Assembly (NCBI GenBank): GCA_029891385.1
Contig: CM057229.1
Location: 5,365,001 to 5,429,000 of the forward strand
Length of the DNA stretch: 64,000 nucleotides
Direction of reading: 5' to 3'
DNA from: Erythroxylum novogranatense
Taxonomy: Eukaryota > Streptophyta > Magnoliopsida > Malpighiales > Erythroxylaceae
Positions within the stretch are counted from its first letter, which is position 1, and each line of letters opens with the position of its first letter. The position numbers were made by a program, and so were the translations under genes. The notes under the pieces were generated by a model that saw nothing but the letters and a program-made list of their open reading frames with translations, was not told the origin of the DNA and did no database searches. Below are positions 11,378 to 27,823 of the stretch, piece by piece.

Positions 11378-13290
11378 ATGGAGCCAGCCATGATATTCGG
11401 AAAACATGTGAGTTTAGTCATTGAGGAATGATGGTATGGATGTGGGCGTAGATTGTAAGAGCTGTTGGAGGAACTTCTTTGAGGTACAAGAACCGTATAC
11501 CAAACGAGGTTTTGATTTTTGAAGAATGCTCGGTTAGTGACAACGCCTAGTATCATCAGTAGATGGTCTATCCGTTGTTGTGACTAAGAGTTAATAAAGA
11601 AGGTGACCGATTGTCCGTTAGTTGGTGAGACCCTCTCTAGGAAGGCGGATGGATCGCCAAGTCGGTATGAGAGAGGAAGATGTCGAGAAGACAATTATAT
11701 GGAGCCAACGATCCACGGGAGAAGAAGAGCTCTAGTTTGGTTCGAAAGCGAGGATTCTTCATGCAATTACATTAAATTGCATTTTACCCGAAGCGGAGTT
11801 CAAGGGATTTGGTGACTACGTTGGAGGAACAATGCTTTTTTACTCGCTAAATCACAATTCCATCAACTTACCCTTCTTAATCTTTCACTACATGATTAAG
11901 GGATGAAGGATACAAATACCTATCTTTACGGTATGTTGCTTACAAGGATTTTAAGGAATCAGAGTCCTCCTACATCGAGGACATAGAAAGATTGTACTTG
12001 TGAAGAGTAAGGTTGATTCAATCAATACGCGAATGGGTGTAACGATCGAATCAAAGAAAAGCCGACTCTTGAGGAGAACTAGGGTGAGGGGAGCATGTTT
12101 TGAAGATGAGTCGCTTCAAGTTCTCGACCTCGGTGAGTACGAGAACGCTGCGGATGAATTAAGAAGAATGATTGGAAGACCGCTAATAAAGCGTAGTCGT
12201 CGAATTGAGCAAGCCAATCCCCAATAATGAAGAAGGTGCGCCAAAAGAAAACGATGTAGTCTTTTAAGTGAAATTACAAAGAAGGCAAAGAGATCACGGA
12301 GGATTGGAAAGAAGACCGTGTCAACTGGCCGGGAAGTTAGTCGAGAAAGAAAGCGTTGATGCCGCTCAAATAGAAAAAGAAAGCGAGCGGAGTAGGCGAT
12401 TCAGAAACCGCCATTGCTCAACGGAAGAACCAAGAGACCAATCTGGTTGAGAGAATAGTGAGAAGGACAACCAGGCGGAATTGTGGAATCGACTCGAGAT
12501 AGTGATGAGCGTTGTCTGATGGTATACAACTATGATCGGTTTTTGCGAAAATAGAGGCTGAAGATCAGAATGGTCGAAGTGGTTAGCAGAAGGAGAACTG
12601 CTAATGCATTCTGTATTGAACCAGTAAAGAAGATAGTTGCGTTGTGGTGCGACCTATGTTGATTAATAGTAAGACATGGAATTACTAAAAGAAGATGAAA
12701 AGATGTTCTACCATGCTTTGAGGGACGCCGCTACTAAGTCATACCTTCAAAGCGCCCTCGCAAACCGTGTACTATTTTTCCCGATCACCGAAAGTACAAA
12801 ATAAAGGTTGCATCGGATATTCAGTCAAGATATCCGATTTGACTAAGGGGAAGTCAAAATTGGTTTGTAGACAGAATAAAGATGAAGCGAGCTGTAGCTA
12901 TACTGACAAGAAGGAAGACTGTCTAGTGGGGGGAAGTGTAATAACAGGGACATTTATTGAGTTCCTTGTTAGAGGGTTCTGCGTATTAGATGATTTGCCT
13001 GTACAAGGTCTATTCAAGCAGATGCATTACTCCCGCAAGGAAGACAGATTGTTCATCGCCTCTCCATTTGACTTAGATCTTTGTGAAGGTGAAACGCTTA
13101 TTCTTCCACCAATGATTGAGATAAATGAAGAATATATTCGACATCGATGCTTATACTACTTAATCCCATTCACTCCTCCCTCGGAGATGTTTGTCAAGCC
13201 TCCTTGTTGATTGGCCGACCAGATGAACTTAGCAGATTACGTCGTGAATTCAATGAGATGAAGGAGACGATGAATGATCCAAGAAGATGA
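11378..13290 (+). pseudogene. Sirevirus-type third ORF (envelope-like), unit 1 copy A
   Basis: Starts at ATG 11378 (MEPAMIFGKH). The N-terminal ~180 residues carry an AGWRNFF-like motif, a VTKELIKKVTDC-like segment and a region (EEDV through PRS...FGDY) matching the conserved part of plant 'putative transposon protein' domains found in the extra ORF of Sirevirus-like elements. A Lys/Arg-rich linker follows at about 12000-12450. A 147-residue open block at 12767-13210 has no family I recognise. The end is a charged coiled coil (RLRREFNEMKETMN). Several frameshifts break the frame. Function is unknown; 'envelope-like' is the customary name for an extra ORF in this position. Confidence 0.6.
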
Positions 13291-13525
13291 TGATAGAACT
13301 GCTAAGAGCCACCATGGTTAATCATTTTTATTATAACAAATAGGGGAGGATAAGAGCAGAAAGAAGAGAATGAACAAGGAGAAGAGGATAAGCGAGAAAA
13401 GAGAGTGTTAGAAATGAATGTGTGACTCAAGTAGACGAAGAAAGGAAGAAGTCAAAGAAGAAATCAAGATAAGTTTTGTTTTCTTGAAATTTTATTATTT
13501 TGTTTTTTTGTAGTTTATTATCATC

Positions 13526-13537
13526 AAAAGGCGGAGA
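13526..13537 (+). promoter_or_regulatory. Polypurine tract before 3' LTR, unit 1 copy A
   Basis: AAAAGGCGGAGA directly precedes an LTR-like start (TTTTAAGTTCAAATGACTTT). This is the expected place for the plus-strand DNA primer. A second purine tract (AACAAATAGGGGAGGA) lies near 13337-13352, as in the other units. Confidence 0.6.
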
Positions 13538-14200
13538 TTTTAAGTTCAAATGACTTTAGTTAGATATGATTTTGATGAATAACAAAAGAACAAACAAAAA
13601 TCTAACACGCATTTAAGTGAAGACGCAGACATAAAGCGAGACGCAGACGCTGCAACAGTGAGACGCACATAAAGCACACACTAAACAAAGCAATCGCGAA
13701 CAGAGCAAGATAAAGTAGACGCAGAGACAAAAGCGAAGTACGCGAATAGTAAAGCGACGCAGATGCAAATAGTAACATAGACGAAGGTGTATAACAAATT
13801 CGGAGGAGAACAATCAAGAAGGCATGCAAGATTCGAGTTCGAGTTGGTTACGTAACTCAATCGATTAACCGTTCTTTAAAGATTAAAGAAAGAAGAATGC
13901 GAAGCGATTGGAGCGAAGGCTAAAAATACAAGTGAAGTCAAGATTGTAAAGTTAGACAAGGTGAGAAAAGTGATCGAAAAGCATGAAGTCCAAATTTAGC
14001 CGAGAGCTATTTTAGCGTCAGAATGACCTTTTAATACTTTTTTTAGAGAAAGTAGTATGCACCCGCCCCATGACAAAATATTGCATCGAAGTCGATGATT
14101 GCGTGTATATCACGTGAAGACGAGTAAGATAAAATATTGGATGAGAAGGTCAATTGAAAATTAACGGAATTAAAAATTAAAGTTTAAGATTTGCATTGTA
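13538..14200 (+). repeat. LTR-derived sequence between unit 1 and unit 2, copy A
   Basis: Starts with the degenerate LTR head and continues through AGACGC-type repeats (13610-13770). A segment GTTACGTAACTCAATCGATTAACCG-like (about 13849-13872) is shared with about 17492-17523. 13870-14200 has no gene. The AAATATTGCATCG and ATATCACGTGAAGAC words near 14070-14120 match 10083-10310. Confidence 0.5.
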
Positions 14201-14359
14201 TTAAGTAGTAAAAGCAGATTAAGTAGAAAAACAAAGGCATAAAGAAAAACATAATGAGCAGAGAAAAGCAGACGGAGAATAAAAATGATAAGTAGAAAAA
14301 CAGACGGAGAAAGAAAATAAGAGACTTAAGTAAAAAAGCGAAGCCAAAAAGCGATGCAT

Positions 14360-14572
14360 ATGTTACTCCAATGTATTTCCACAACACCAAAGATAATCAA
14401 TCATCAAAGAATCCGATTCAGCATTCAAAAGTGAAGCACATACAAGTGAGACATCACTTTTTGAGTATCAGTAGGCAAACATGTTAACAAAACCATTAAG
14501 TGAAGAACGGTTTTGAAGGTCGACGCAATGTGATAATGGTTATGTTAAGTGAACAATGAAAGCAGATATGTA
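14360..14572 (+). pseudogene. Copia RNase H tail, unit 2 copy A
   Basis: Same part of RNase H as in unit 1: VKHIQVRHHF-like, NMLTKPLSEERF-like motifs and a stop. An internal deletion of about 45 bp follows the RHHF motif. It is preceded by purine repeats (14200-14350) and begins at the same ATATGTTACTC junction as unit 1. Confidence 0.65.
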
Positions 14573-14823
14573 ACGAGAAAACTAACGGGTCAAAAACAAG
14601 TTGAAGGCATGTACCGTAACTTCTCCGACAAGAAAGTTGTGGAGGAAAGTGTGATAATCTCGACGATTTCAATGACTCTAGAACACTCGGGACTATATCT
14701 CAGAAGTAGCCTAAAAGTAAAATCATTACGGTTATTCTCGCCTCTAGATGGTTCATTTGGTTTCCCAATTCTATCAAACATCTAACCTAAAAATCTTACC
14801 AGAGTGAGTTTTTCGCTCAAACA

Positions 14824-17044
14824 ATGGAGTCACCATGATATTCTAAGACATGTGATTTCGAAATATCGAGGAATGATGGTATGGATGTGGAAGCGAGATT
14901 GTAAGAGCTGGTTGGAGGAACTTCTTTTAGGTACGAGAACCAAGATACAAATGAGGTTTTCAACTTTTGGAAGAATGCTCGCTAGTAGACAAAACCGTAG
15001 TATCTTGATAGATGGTATATCCGCTGTTGTGACTAAGGAGTTGATAAAGAAGGTGACCGATTGTCGTCAGTTGGTCACACCCTCTCTACCAGGTGGGATG
15101 GATGTCTGCAAGTCGGTATGCGAGAGGAAGATGTGACGAGACAATTATATGGAGCCAATGACCCATGGCAGAGGAAGACCTCGAGTTTGGTTCCAAAGGC
15201 TAGGGTTCTTTATGCAATTTTGTTTAATTACATTCTACCTAGAAGCGGTTCAAGACATTTGGTGACCACTCACTGACCTGAACAATGTTTGTTCTACTTG
15301 TTGAATGGTAATCCCATGGACTTACCCTTCTTAATCTTTCATTACATGATTAAGGGGATGAAGGATTCAAATAGTTATCCTTATGGGATGCTTCTGACAA
15401 GGATTTTTAAGGAATCCGGTGTACGCTCTACACAAAAGATATAGAAGGACTATGGTTGTGAAGAGTAAGATTGATGCACACCATAACGCACGTGGGTGGG
15501 AACGAACGATGAAAGAAGAAGCGGACTCTTCAACAAGAACAAGGACTGAGGGGAGCTTCCAAGCAAGGGCTGAACTTGAGTTGTGAAGTTGAAGTGAGTA
15601 TGAGATCGGCTCCAGATGAAATAAGGAAAGTGTCGAGGAAGACCGTTGATAAAACGGTAGAATCTTCAAATCGAAGAAAGCCAATCCGGAGGACGAGAAC
15701 AAGTCACGCTAAAAAGACAAGGAGAAAGTCTTTAAGTGAAGCTACAAAGAAGGAAAGAGATCACGGAGATTGGGACTCTGAGGCAACAAGAACAAAGAAT
15801 GTCGAGAACGAGTGAAGCGGAATCTTCTCCATGGTGCACCTAGACAAACAAGATCCTTAGTCTCTAATGCGGAAGAGGATAGAGGCATAAAACCAAGAGA
15901 CCGAAGAAGAAGAGAAAGGCGAAGCGAGAAGAGAAAAGGTGAAATGGAAAAAACTTCAAGACTAACAAGAGGTAGTGGAAGACTGCTAGGGAAGTTAGTC
16001 GGAAGAAAGAAATCTCGATCTCGCTCGAAGACAAAAGAAAATGAGCAAGCGAGTTCGAGGATATCCCTGTTAACTTGACGAATGGAGCTTAATCTGGTTG
16101 AGTACTCTTGTTAATGATTAACTGAAGTTACAGTGATTCAACTTTAGTGAGGACACGATGGAAGTATCTGTTGAATCTAGTTTGATCGTTCATGACTATT
16201 ACGAATATTTAAGAAAGGATAAGCTTGAAGTCGATGGTTGAGAACGTGACAAGAAGGAGTACTTCAATCGCTATCTTCACCAATGACCGGAGACAAATAA
16301 AGGCTGTCTTGCGACCTATTTTGATAAATAGTGAGTCATGGCACATTTTGAATGAAGACGAAAGGAACTTCTATGATACTTTAGGTACGCTGCACAAGGC
16401 CATACCTTACTCAAATGTGTTCTCGGCCATCGCGATACTATTTATCCAAATACGCAACGCAGGCGTAATAAAGGTTGTACAGACATACAATACCATTTAT
16501 ATCCATTGAATTTGAATAAGGGGAAGTCAAGCTATTTCTGAAGAAGATAGTGATGATCATCCTCGAGATCAAATAACGAAGAAGTCGCAAGAAATTAATG
16601 AGGCATACGCTTTTACAAAATAAAGACGATGCACAGCTGCAATTATACCGATAAGTAAGAAGACCGGCCCAGTGGGGGAAGAATAATGAGAGGGACATTC
16701 ACTGAATCCCTCGCTGACACGATTCACAGATTAGACCCCTATCTCATACACTCGATATTCAAGCACAAGCGTTACCCGCAAGGAAGACGAAGCATCGATC
16801 ATTGCTCGCCCATTTGACTTGAATCTTCCCAAGTCGAGACGTTAATTCATTCCACCGCCTATGCTTAATGAGGAGTACCTCCGACTCGATGCTTATACTA
16901 CTACAATTCGTTCCAATTGCTCCCTCAGCAGATGAAGATCAATAAATCCTTACCTAAAGGACTCAGAAGATGAACTCAAATAGATTACGGGGAATTGACG
17001 AGATGAAGGAGACAATGAATTATCTGAAGAAGATGATGATGTAA
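14824..17044 (+). pseudogene. Sirevirus-type third ORF (envelope-like), unit 2 copy A
   Basis: ATG at 14824 (MESP). Layout as in unit 1: AGW(R)N(F)F and VTKELIKKVTDC motifs, an EEDVTRQLYGAN block, NYILPRSGSRHLVTT, a Lys/Arg-rich linker at 15576-16078, a C-terminal domain at 16225-16500, and a Glu/Asp-rich coiled end near 16980-17040. Numerous frameshifts. In copy B the block 28498-28875 is open where 14990-15400 is broken here, so some breaks are probably sequence errors. Confidence 0.6.
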
Positions 17045-17292
17045 CTACTAAAGAGTCGTCGTCCTTAATGATTTTTATTATAACAAATAGGAGGAGAAGA
17101 GAATGAAAAAGGGAGAAGAGAGCAGACGAGAAAAGGATGCTGAGAAAAGTTGTAAATGTAGTGAGGCGGAGAAAGGAAGAAGTCGAAGAAGAAGTTTTGT
17201 AGATAAGTTTTTTTTTCATAAGATTGTATTTTTTCCTTGTATATAATTCGTGATCATCAAATTATAACAAATTAACTTTTACATGATTTGTT

Positions 17293-17604
17293 AAAGGAGA
17301 TTATTAAGTCCAAATGACTCAACTTTAAAATATTTTGATGTATCACAAACAAAATAAATAAAAAGGAAGTTAGATTGCGTAAATCGAACACGAGACAAAG
17401 TTGAAGGCAGGAAGTCCAACACGAATTTATTTCAACCGCAGGGCAGGTCGAGGCTAACGCAGTCGAACATGGCGGTGTGAAACAGAGGAAGTCGAGTTGA
17501 GTTACGTAACTCAACTCATTAACCGTTTCTTTAAAGATTTTACATTCAAGCGTTATCATAACTTAAGGTTTTTTTTAGTTGTATGAAATGGATTTTTCAA
17601 GTTT
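17293..17604 (+). repeat. PPT and LTR start of unit 2, copy A, truncated by the gap
   Basis: AAAGGAGA at 17293-17300 precedes TTATTAAGTCCAAATGACTC; the copy B equivalent reads AAAGGGAGAT then TGTTAAGTCC at 30762. LTR sequence runs to the N gap at 17605. Confidence 0.65.
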
Positions 17605-17704
17605 NNNNNNNNNNNNNNNNNNNNNNNNNNNNNNNNNNNNNNNNNNNNNNNNNNNNNNNNNNNNNNNNNNNNNNNNNNNNNNNNNNNNNNNNNNNNNNNN
17701 NNNN
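17605..17704. other. Assembly gap of 100 N
   Basis: Exactly 100 Ns, the conventional length for a scaffold gap of unknown size. The sequence on its left is the end of copy A and on its right the start of copy B. Confidence 1.
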
Positions 17705-20789
<3,085 letters not shown>

Positions 20790-20790
<1 letters not shown>

Positions 20791-23700
20791 TCAAGAAGGA
20801 TTAGTCAATTGGTATACTCAAGAAGACATAGGAATTGGTAACCAAATTTAACCGAGTTGAAATGACATCAATTGAATCGCTTAAATGAAGAAGTACTAGA
20901 GCAAGTCGAAGAAGCAAAATGAGTTGAAGTAGTAAGAGGTTGAAAGCGTATTTAAAGAAGAAAACCGACGGAAGTTCAAAAGTAGACGAAAGCAAAAGGC
21001 AATGTTATATCGATAGATAATCTAATGGAAAATCTTCAATAGTTGGCAAAAAATGACAAACAAGTGGTCATCTGCTGACCGATCAGGAGCGAGGAGTTAC
21101 TTTCGACATGAGAAAATATTTGTACAAGGAAAGAGGATGCCGGTGGTTAAGTAGCAGCTTTGCAATTTATGATAAATGTCCCGATATCAAGTTCCACTAC
21201 GGGTTCTTATGCTAGAGTTTTGTATCGTTGAAGTAGAAATAATGATGAGACAACAAAATTGAAAAACATACGCAGACGGAAGGTGAGAAGCATACGAAAG
21301 AAGAAAAGTTCAAAAGTAAACGAAAGCAAAAGGCTTGTTATATCGATAGATAAGCTTAAAAATGACAAACAAGGGTCATCTGCTGACCGATCTGTGGAAA
21401 AATGGTGGAAAGAATGAGACGAAGTAGCGTAAAAAATAAGACAAGTAACGAAAGGTACGGAAGGTGAAAAATGTACGAAAGAAGAAAAGGAGATGGCAGT
21501 TGAAAAGAAGACGGAAGCAAAAGGCATTTAAAGGAAAAGGCACGCAAAGCAAAAGGAGAGGCAAGAAACAAGACGACATCGATGTAAAATGTTTATCTTT
21601 CAGAGTCATTCATAATGTGTGAATCAGCTTTGGGTAACACTCAAGTGTCCTTGTCTATAAGGTACTTCTGTAGGTTGTGTACAGATACGCTAGACTTTTG
21701 GATCGTTGAAGTAGAAATAATGATGAGGCAGCAGACGATGAAAAACAGACGCAGAAAAGAGAGGGAAGCTATTGAAAAGCAGACGAAAGAAGAAAAGGAG
21801 ATAGCAGTTGAAAAGCATACTAAGCAAAAGCGACGAAGCAAAGGCATTTAAAGCAAAAGAAGACGCTAGCAAAACAGATTTAAGGAAAACGAGACGACAT
21901 CGCATGATAATCTAATGGAAATTCTTCAACACCTGGCTAAAAGGAGAGACATTAAGAGAGACAATCAAAAAGGATGCAAATAAAGAATGCGATCGCAGAC
22001 TTGGATACGAGGAAGATTGTAACACGTTAATGAAGATTGTGAAAAGGAGATGGCAAATGAAAAAGACGGAAGCAAAAGGCATTTAAAGGAAAAGCAGACG
22101 AAGCAAAAGGAGAGGCAAGCAAAACGAGACGACATCGACAGATAAATGTTTATCTTTCAGAGTCATTCATAATGTGTGAATCGCTTGGTAACACTCAAGT
22201 GTCCTCTGTCTATAAGGTACTTCAGAAGTCATGTATGACATTGGTAGACTTTTGGATCGTGAAGTAGAAATAATGATGAGACAAGAGACGATATGAAAAA
22301 TAGACGCAGAAAAGAGAGGAAGCTATTGAAAAGCGCATTTAAAAGAAGAAAAGGAGATAGTAATGAAAAGGCATTAAGCAAAAGCGCATTTGAAGCAAAA
22401 ATGCAGACGAAGCAAAAGCAGATTTAAGTAAAAGGCACGCAAGGAAAACGAGACGACATCGCATAAATAATCTAATGGAAATTCTTCAACACCTCGAAAA
22501 AGAGAGACATTAAGGAGAGACAAATTTCAAAAGGATGCCGAAATAAAGAATGCGTATCGCAGACTTGGATACGAGGAAGATTGTAAATACGCTAATGAAG
22601 ATTGTACTTTGAAGAATTGTAATATTATTACATCGTGTTATTTAAGACGATAGAAGTTGAGACTTTTTGCTTTCCTCTACTATTGAACACGCGCCTGCTT
22701 TTCGCCTTCCTCCGCTTTCAACTTCCGCCCGCTTTGCTTCCATCCGTTTTCAACTCCTCTTCTCTTTTCTTCGCCTCATTATCAAACTATGTTGGCCATC
22801 GAGAGTAAGCCACATTCATCACTATACTTTCTATGATTAATTTCTAAATTTTATATGTCAATGAAGTTCTCGTGATGGAGTCGAGTATACTGAGTTAAGG
22901 TCGCTGATGAACATCTCTCCAAGAATTTTTCACAACCACAAGTAGTGGATTTGCCATACACCACATCTACCCCTCGAATGTCTCTCGGGACAACTTCTAT
23001 CAATCCTCATGGAGCTCTCTTAATTGAAATTGAGAGGATCAAGGGATTCAACATGATAAATCTTGTCATATCCAAGTCCGTTGAGATACAACCCATGTAA
23101 GTACCTTATAGACAAGGACACTTCAGAGTGTTACCCAAAACTGATTCACACATTATGAATGACCACAAGAAAGATCAAGATTGTTACAATCTTCCTATCG
23201 GATCACTAGGACATTGACGACGGACGTGGAGAATGATAGACATGATAAATCTCGCCATATCCAAGTCTCCAAGACGCCTTCTTTATTCGAGCCATCATTT
23301 TCAGACGACAACATGATAAATCTCCTCATATCCAAGTCTCATTGCACGACAAGAGTTGGTGAACATTTATATTCCTTCGACAAAGAATGTAAGTGGACAA
23401 GAAGAACAATAAACTCCTGAAAACATCCGCATGCACTCAAAAAGAAGTCGAAAGAAGATTTACAAGTAAGAGAGCAATAAAAGTAAGAGGAAGCGATATA
23501 ACGCGAATGAGCAAGAAGACACTATATAAGTAGTCACAAGGGCATGGATTGGGGGTCACAGTATGTGGTCGCCTCGACAAAATATTGCGCGTAAGATTGG
23601 GTCAAGAGATTGTGTGTATAGAGAGAAACGACACAACATGAATGAAAATATGAATGAATGAAAAGATATAAACAGATATCAAGAGTCATAAGGGGATGAT

Positions 23701-24110
23701 TGCAAGCGCGTCACCGACCAAAATTGCATCGTAAGATCGTGGTCAAGATTACGCCTATATCGCGTGAAGACACATAGATTATCACAAGAGATATATATAT
23801 TAGTGATTCAGATATTTAATATCCTAATGTAAATAGTATTATTCCTATTAGGTATAATAAAATTTTCGCTACATTAATAAAAACAAATATGGAATGAGTC
23901 GTTATTATGATCGATAAAAAATATGAATATATTAATGAAGTTGAATAATAATAATGAATATAATAATCACGATAAAAATATTTAGAAAGTGATATTGCAA
24001 ATGAGAATAAATATATGAATGAAGTTGAAAATAATAATGAATTGAATAATCATGATAAAATCATTAAACCGATATTGCAAATAACAATAACATTAAGGTG
24101 ATGAACTATC
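20790..24110. repeat. Purine-rich arrays and Helitron-derived words, copy B
   Basis: Counterpart of 7260-10653. Many GCAGACGA words of copy A appear here as GGCATTTAA or similar (for example about 21521-21537 against about 8031-8047). Helitron-derived segments ending CATATCCAAGTCTC lie at about 23050-23078, 23240-23268 and 23311-23339. No gene. Confidence 0.6.
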
Positions 24111-24351
24111 TGTTAAGTCAAAATGACTTCACATTTATGACTTTGATTAAGAACAAATAGTCAAGAAAAAATGTATTTGAGAAAGAAAGATGACGGAGAA
24201 AGAAAAAAGATCTAGGTAGAAAAACAGATTTGATAATGAAAAATGCATTTAAGTAGAAAAGCGATTTGAGAATAAAAATGTATTTAAGTAGAAAAGAGAG
24301 GAGAGAAAAAGAGACGGTAGAAAAGTAGACGGAACCCAAAAAATGCACGAT
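24111..24351 (+). repeat. Sirevirus-like LTR fragment, unit 1 copy B
   Basis: Starts TGTTAAGTCAAAATGACTTC and ends at the RNase H tail junction, as in copy A. CAGACGG words of copy A are here TGTATTTG or CGATTTG. Confidence 0.6.
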
Positions 24352-24606
24352 ATGTTACTCTAATCTATTATGCATAACACCAGCTTCAATCAATCCGCAA
24401 AGAATTCATTTCAGATTCAAGAGTGAAGGTGTAGAAGTCGACATCACTTTCGAAAGGTTATGTTCAGAGGAAGATGGTGCGCCTACAAATCCATGGAAAC
24501 AAAGTATCAAGAGGCAGATATGTTCACAAAACCATTAAGTGAAGAATGGTTTCGTAAGATCGACGCAATGTCATAATCGCTATGTCAACCGAATAAATAA
24601 GGTAAA
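24352..24606 (+). pseudogene. Copia RNase H C-terminal tail, unit 1 copy B
   Basis: Same segment as 10888-11142, with the RGRY-like, QSMETKYQ and MFTKPLSEEWF motifs visible across frameshifts. Confidence 0.65.
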
Positions 24607-24843
24607 GTAACGATAAAACTAACGGCGCCAGAAAAGCTTAGCTACAACCGGTAACTTCTCCGACAAGAAACTTCAGGAGGGAAAGTCTGATAATCTCGAG
24701 GATTTTAATGACTCTAGAACACACCGGATTATATCTCTATTGTTGGTAAAAGCAAAATCATCTCGCGACGGTTGATTTTGCTTTTCCAATTTTCTCAAAC
24801 ATCCAAGCCTAAAAGCTTACGAGAGTCGCTTTTTGTTCAAACA

Positions 24844-26763
24844 ATGGAGCCAGCCATGATATTCTGAAAACATGAGTTTCGAGTCATTGAGGAATGATGG
24901 TATGGATGTGGAAGCAGATTGTAAGAGCTGGTTGAGGAACTTTTTCGAGGTACAAGAACCGTATACACAAACGAGGTTTTGATTTTTAAGAATGCTCATT
25001 AGTAGACAACGCCTAGTATCATCAAGAGATGGTCTATCCGTTGTTGTGACTAAGGAGTTAATAAAGAAGGTGACCGATTGTCCGTTAGTTGGTGAGACCC
25101 TCTAGAAGGCCGGATGGATACGCCAAGTCGGTATGAGAGAGGAAGATGTCGAAGACAATTATATGGAGCCAACGATCCACGGGAGAAGAAGAGCTCTAGT
25201 TTGGTTCAAGGCGAGGATTCTTCATGCAATTCTGTTAAATTGCATTTTACCCAGAGCAGTTCAAGGATTTGGTGACTACGCTGGAGGAACAATGCTTGTT
25301 TTACCGCTAAATCACAATTCCATCAACTTACCCTTCTTAATCTTTCACTACATGATTAAGGGATGAAGGATACAAATACCTATCTTTACGGATGTTGCTT
25401 ACAAGGATTTTATGAATCTGGAGTCCTCCTACATCGAGGACATGAAGGATTGTACTTGTGAAGAGTAAGGTTGATTCAATCACAATACGGCGAATGGGTG
25501 TAACGATCAGAATCAAAGAAGAAGCCGACTCTTCAAGGAGAACTAGGACCGAGGGGAGCATGTTTTGAAGATGAGTCAAGGCTTCAAGTTCTCGACCTCG
25601 GTGAGTACGAGAACGCCATGGATGAATTAAGAAGAATGATTGAAGACCGCTAATAAAGGCATTTAGTCGTCGAATCAAGCAAGCCAATCCCCAATGATGT
25701 AAGAAGGTGCGCAAAAAGAAAACGATGTAGTCTTTTAAGTGAAATTACAAAGAAGGCAAAGAGATCACTTGAGGATTGGAAAGAAGACCGTGTCAATCGC
25801 CGGGGAAGTTAGTCGAGAGAAAGAAAACGCTGATGCCGCTCAAATAGAAAAGAAACCGAGCAGAGGATGCTCAGAAACCGCCATTGCTCAACGGAAGAAC
25901 CAAGAGACCAAACTCGCCGAGAGAATCAGAAGTGAAGGACAACCAGACGGAATTGTGGAATCGACTCAGATAGTGATGAACGTTGTCCGATGGTATACAA
26001 CTATGATCGGTTTTTTGAAAATAGAGGTCAAGATCGAATGGTCGGCGGTTAGCAGTAAGGAGAACTGCTAATGCATTCTCAGACGAACCAAGAAAGAAGA
26101 TAGTTGTCAGGAAAGCGACCTATGTTGATTAATAGTAAGACATGGAATTACTAAAAGAAGATGAAAAGATGTTCTACCATGCTTGAGGGACGCCGCTACT
26201 AAGTCATACCCTTCAAAACGCCCCGCAAACCGTGTACTATTTTTCCGATCACCGAAAGTACAAAAATAAAGGTTGCACCAGTATATTCAAATAAGATATC
26301 CTCGGATTTGACTAAGGGAAGTCAAAATTGGTTTGTAGATGTAATAAAGATGAAGCGAAGCAGAAGCTATACCGACAAGAAGGAAGACCGCCTAGTGGGG
26401 AAGTGTAATAACAGGACATTTATCGAGTTCCTTGTTCAGAGGGTTCTGCGATTAGACCGCTGCCTAATACAAAGGTCTATTCAAGCAGATGCATTACTCC
26501 CGCAAGGAAGACAGCTTGTTCATGCCGCCTCGCCCATTTGACTTAGATCTTTGTGAAGTCAAACGCTTATTCTTCCACCAATGATTGAGATAAATGAAGA
26601 ATATATTCTGACATCAGATGCTTATACTACTTCAATCCCATTCACTCCTCCCTCAGGAGATGTTTGTCAAGCCTCCTTGTTGATTGGCCGACCAGATGAA
26701 CTTAGCAGATTACGCCGTGAATTCAATGAGATGAAGGAGACGATGAATGATCCAAGAAGATGA
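24844..26763 (+). pseudogene. Sirevirus-type third ORF (envelope-like), unit 1 copy B
   Basis: ATG at 24844. Same layout as 11378-13290. The coiled-coil end is cleaner here (26690-26763, ending DPRR then stop), whereas the block that is open at 12767-13210 in copy A is broken here (26308-26541). Breaks that are private to one copy point to sequence errors. Confidence 0.6.
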
Positions 26764-27005
26764 TGATAGAACTGCTAAAGAGCCACCATGGTTAATCATT
26801 TTTATTATAACAAATAGGGGAGGATAAGAGCAGGAAAGAAGAGAATGAACAAGGGAGAAGAGGATAAGCGTAAAAGAAGAGAGTGTTCAAATGAATGTGT
26901 GACTCAAGTAGACGAAGAAAGGAAGAAGTCAAAGAAGAAGCATCAAGATAAGTTTTGTTTTCTTCGAATTTTATTATTTTGTTTTTTTATGTAGTTTATT
27001 ATCAT

Positions 27006-27660
27006 CAAAAGGCGGAGATTTTAAGTTCAAATGACTTTAGTTAGATATGATTTTGATGAATAACAAAAGAACAAACAAAAACTAACATGCATTTAAGTGA
27101 AGGTGACGCAGACATAAAGCGACGCAGACGCTAAGCAAAGCAGACGCATACAAAGCACACACTAAACAAAGCAATGCAGCACAAAGCAGAAAGTAGACGC
27201 AGAGACAAAATGTATGCAGACGCTAATAGTAAAGCGACGCAGATGCAAATAGTAACATAGACGGGCGTATAATACCTGAGGAGAACAATCAAGAAGCGTA
27301 GACGCAAGATTCGGGCCTCGAAAGGTTACGTAACTCAATCGATTAACTGCTTTTAAAGATTAAAGAAAGAAGAATGCGAAGCGATGGAGACGAAGGCTAA
27401 AAATACAAGTCAAGTCAAGATTGTAAAGTTAGACAAGGTGAGAAAAGTGATCGAAAAGCATGAAGTCCAAATTTAGCCGAGAGCTATTTTATCAGTAATG
27501 CCTTTTAATACTTTTTAGAGAAAGTAGTACAGCACTTACCCCATGACAAAATATTGCATCGAGTCGATGATTGCGTGTATATCACGTGAAGATGTAAGAT
27601 AAAATATTGATGAGAAGGTCAGTGAAAATTAACGAATTAAAATTAAAGTTTAAGATTTGC
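27006..27660 (+). repeat. PPT and LTR-derived sequence between units, copy B
   Basis: AAAAGGCGGAGA at about 27006-27017, then the LTR-like head TTTTAAGTTC and AGACGC repeats. Counterpart of 13526-14190. Confidence 0.55.
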
Positions 27661-27823
27661 ATTGTATTAAGTAGTAAAATGATTAAGTAGAAAACAAAGG
27701 CATAAAGAAAAACATACTAAGTAGAAAATGCACGGAGAATAAAAAATGTACGAAGTAGAAAAGCAGACGGAGAAAGAAAATAAGAGACGAAGTAGAAAAG
27801 CGATTTGAAGCCAAAAAAAATGA

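Noticed and set aside
21207..21905. Similar hydrophobic minus-strand frames in copy B
   Set aside because: Same repeat origin; the frame boundaries differ from copy A.
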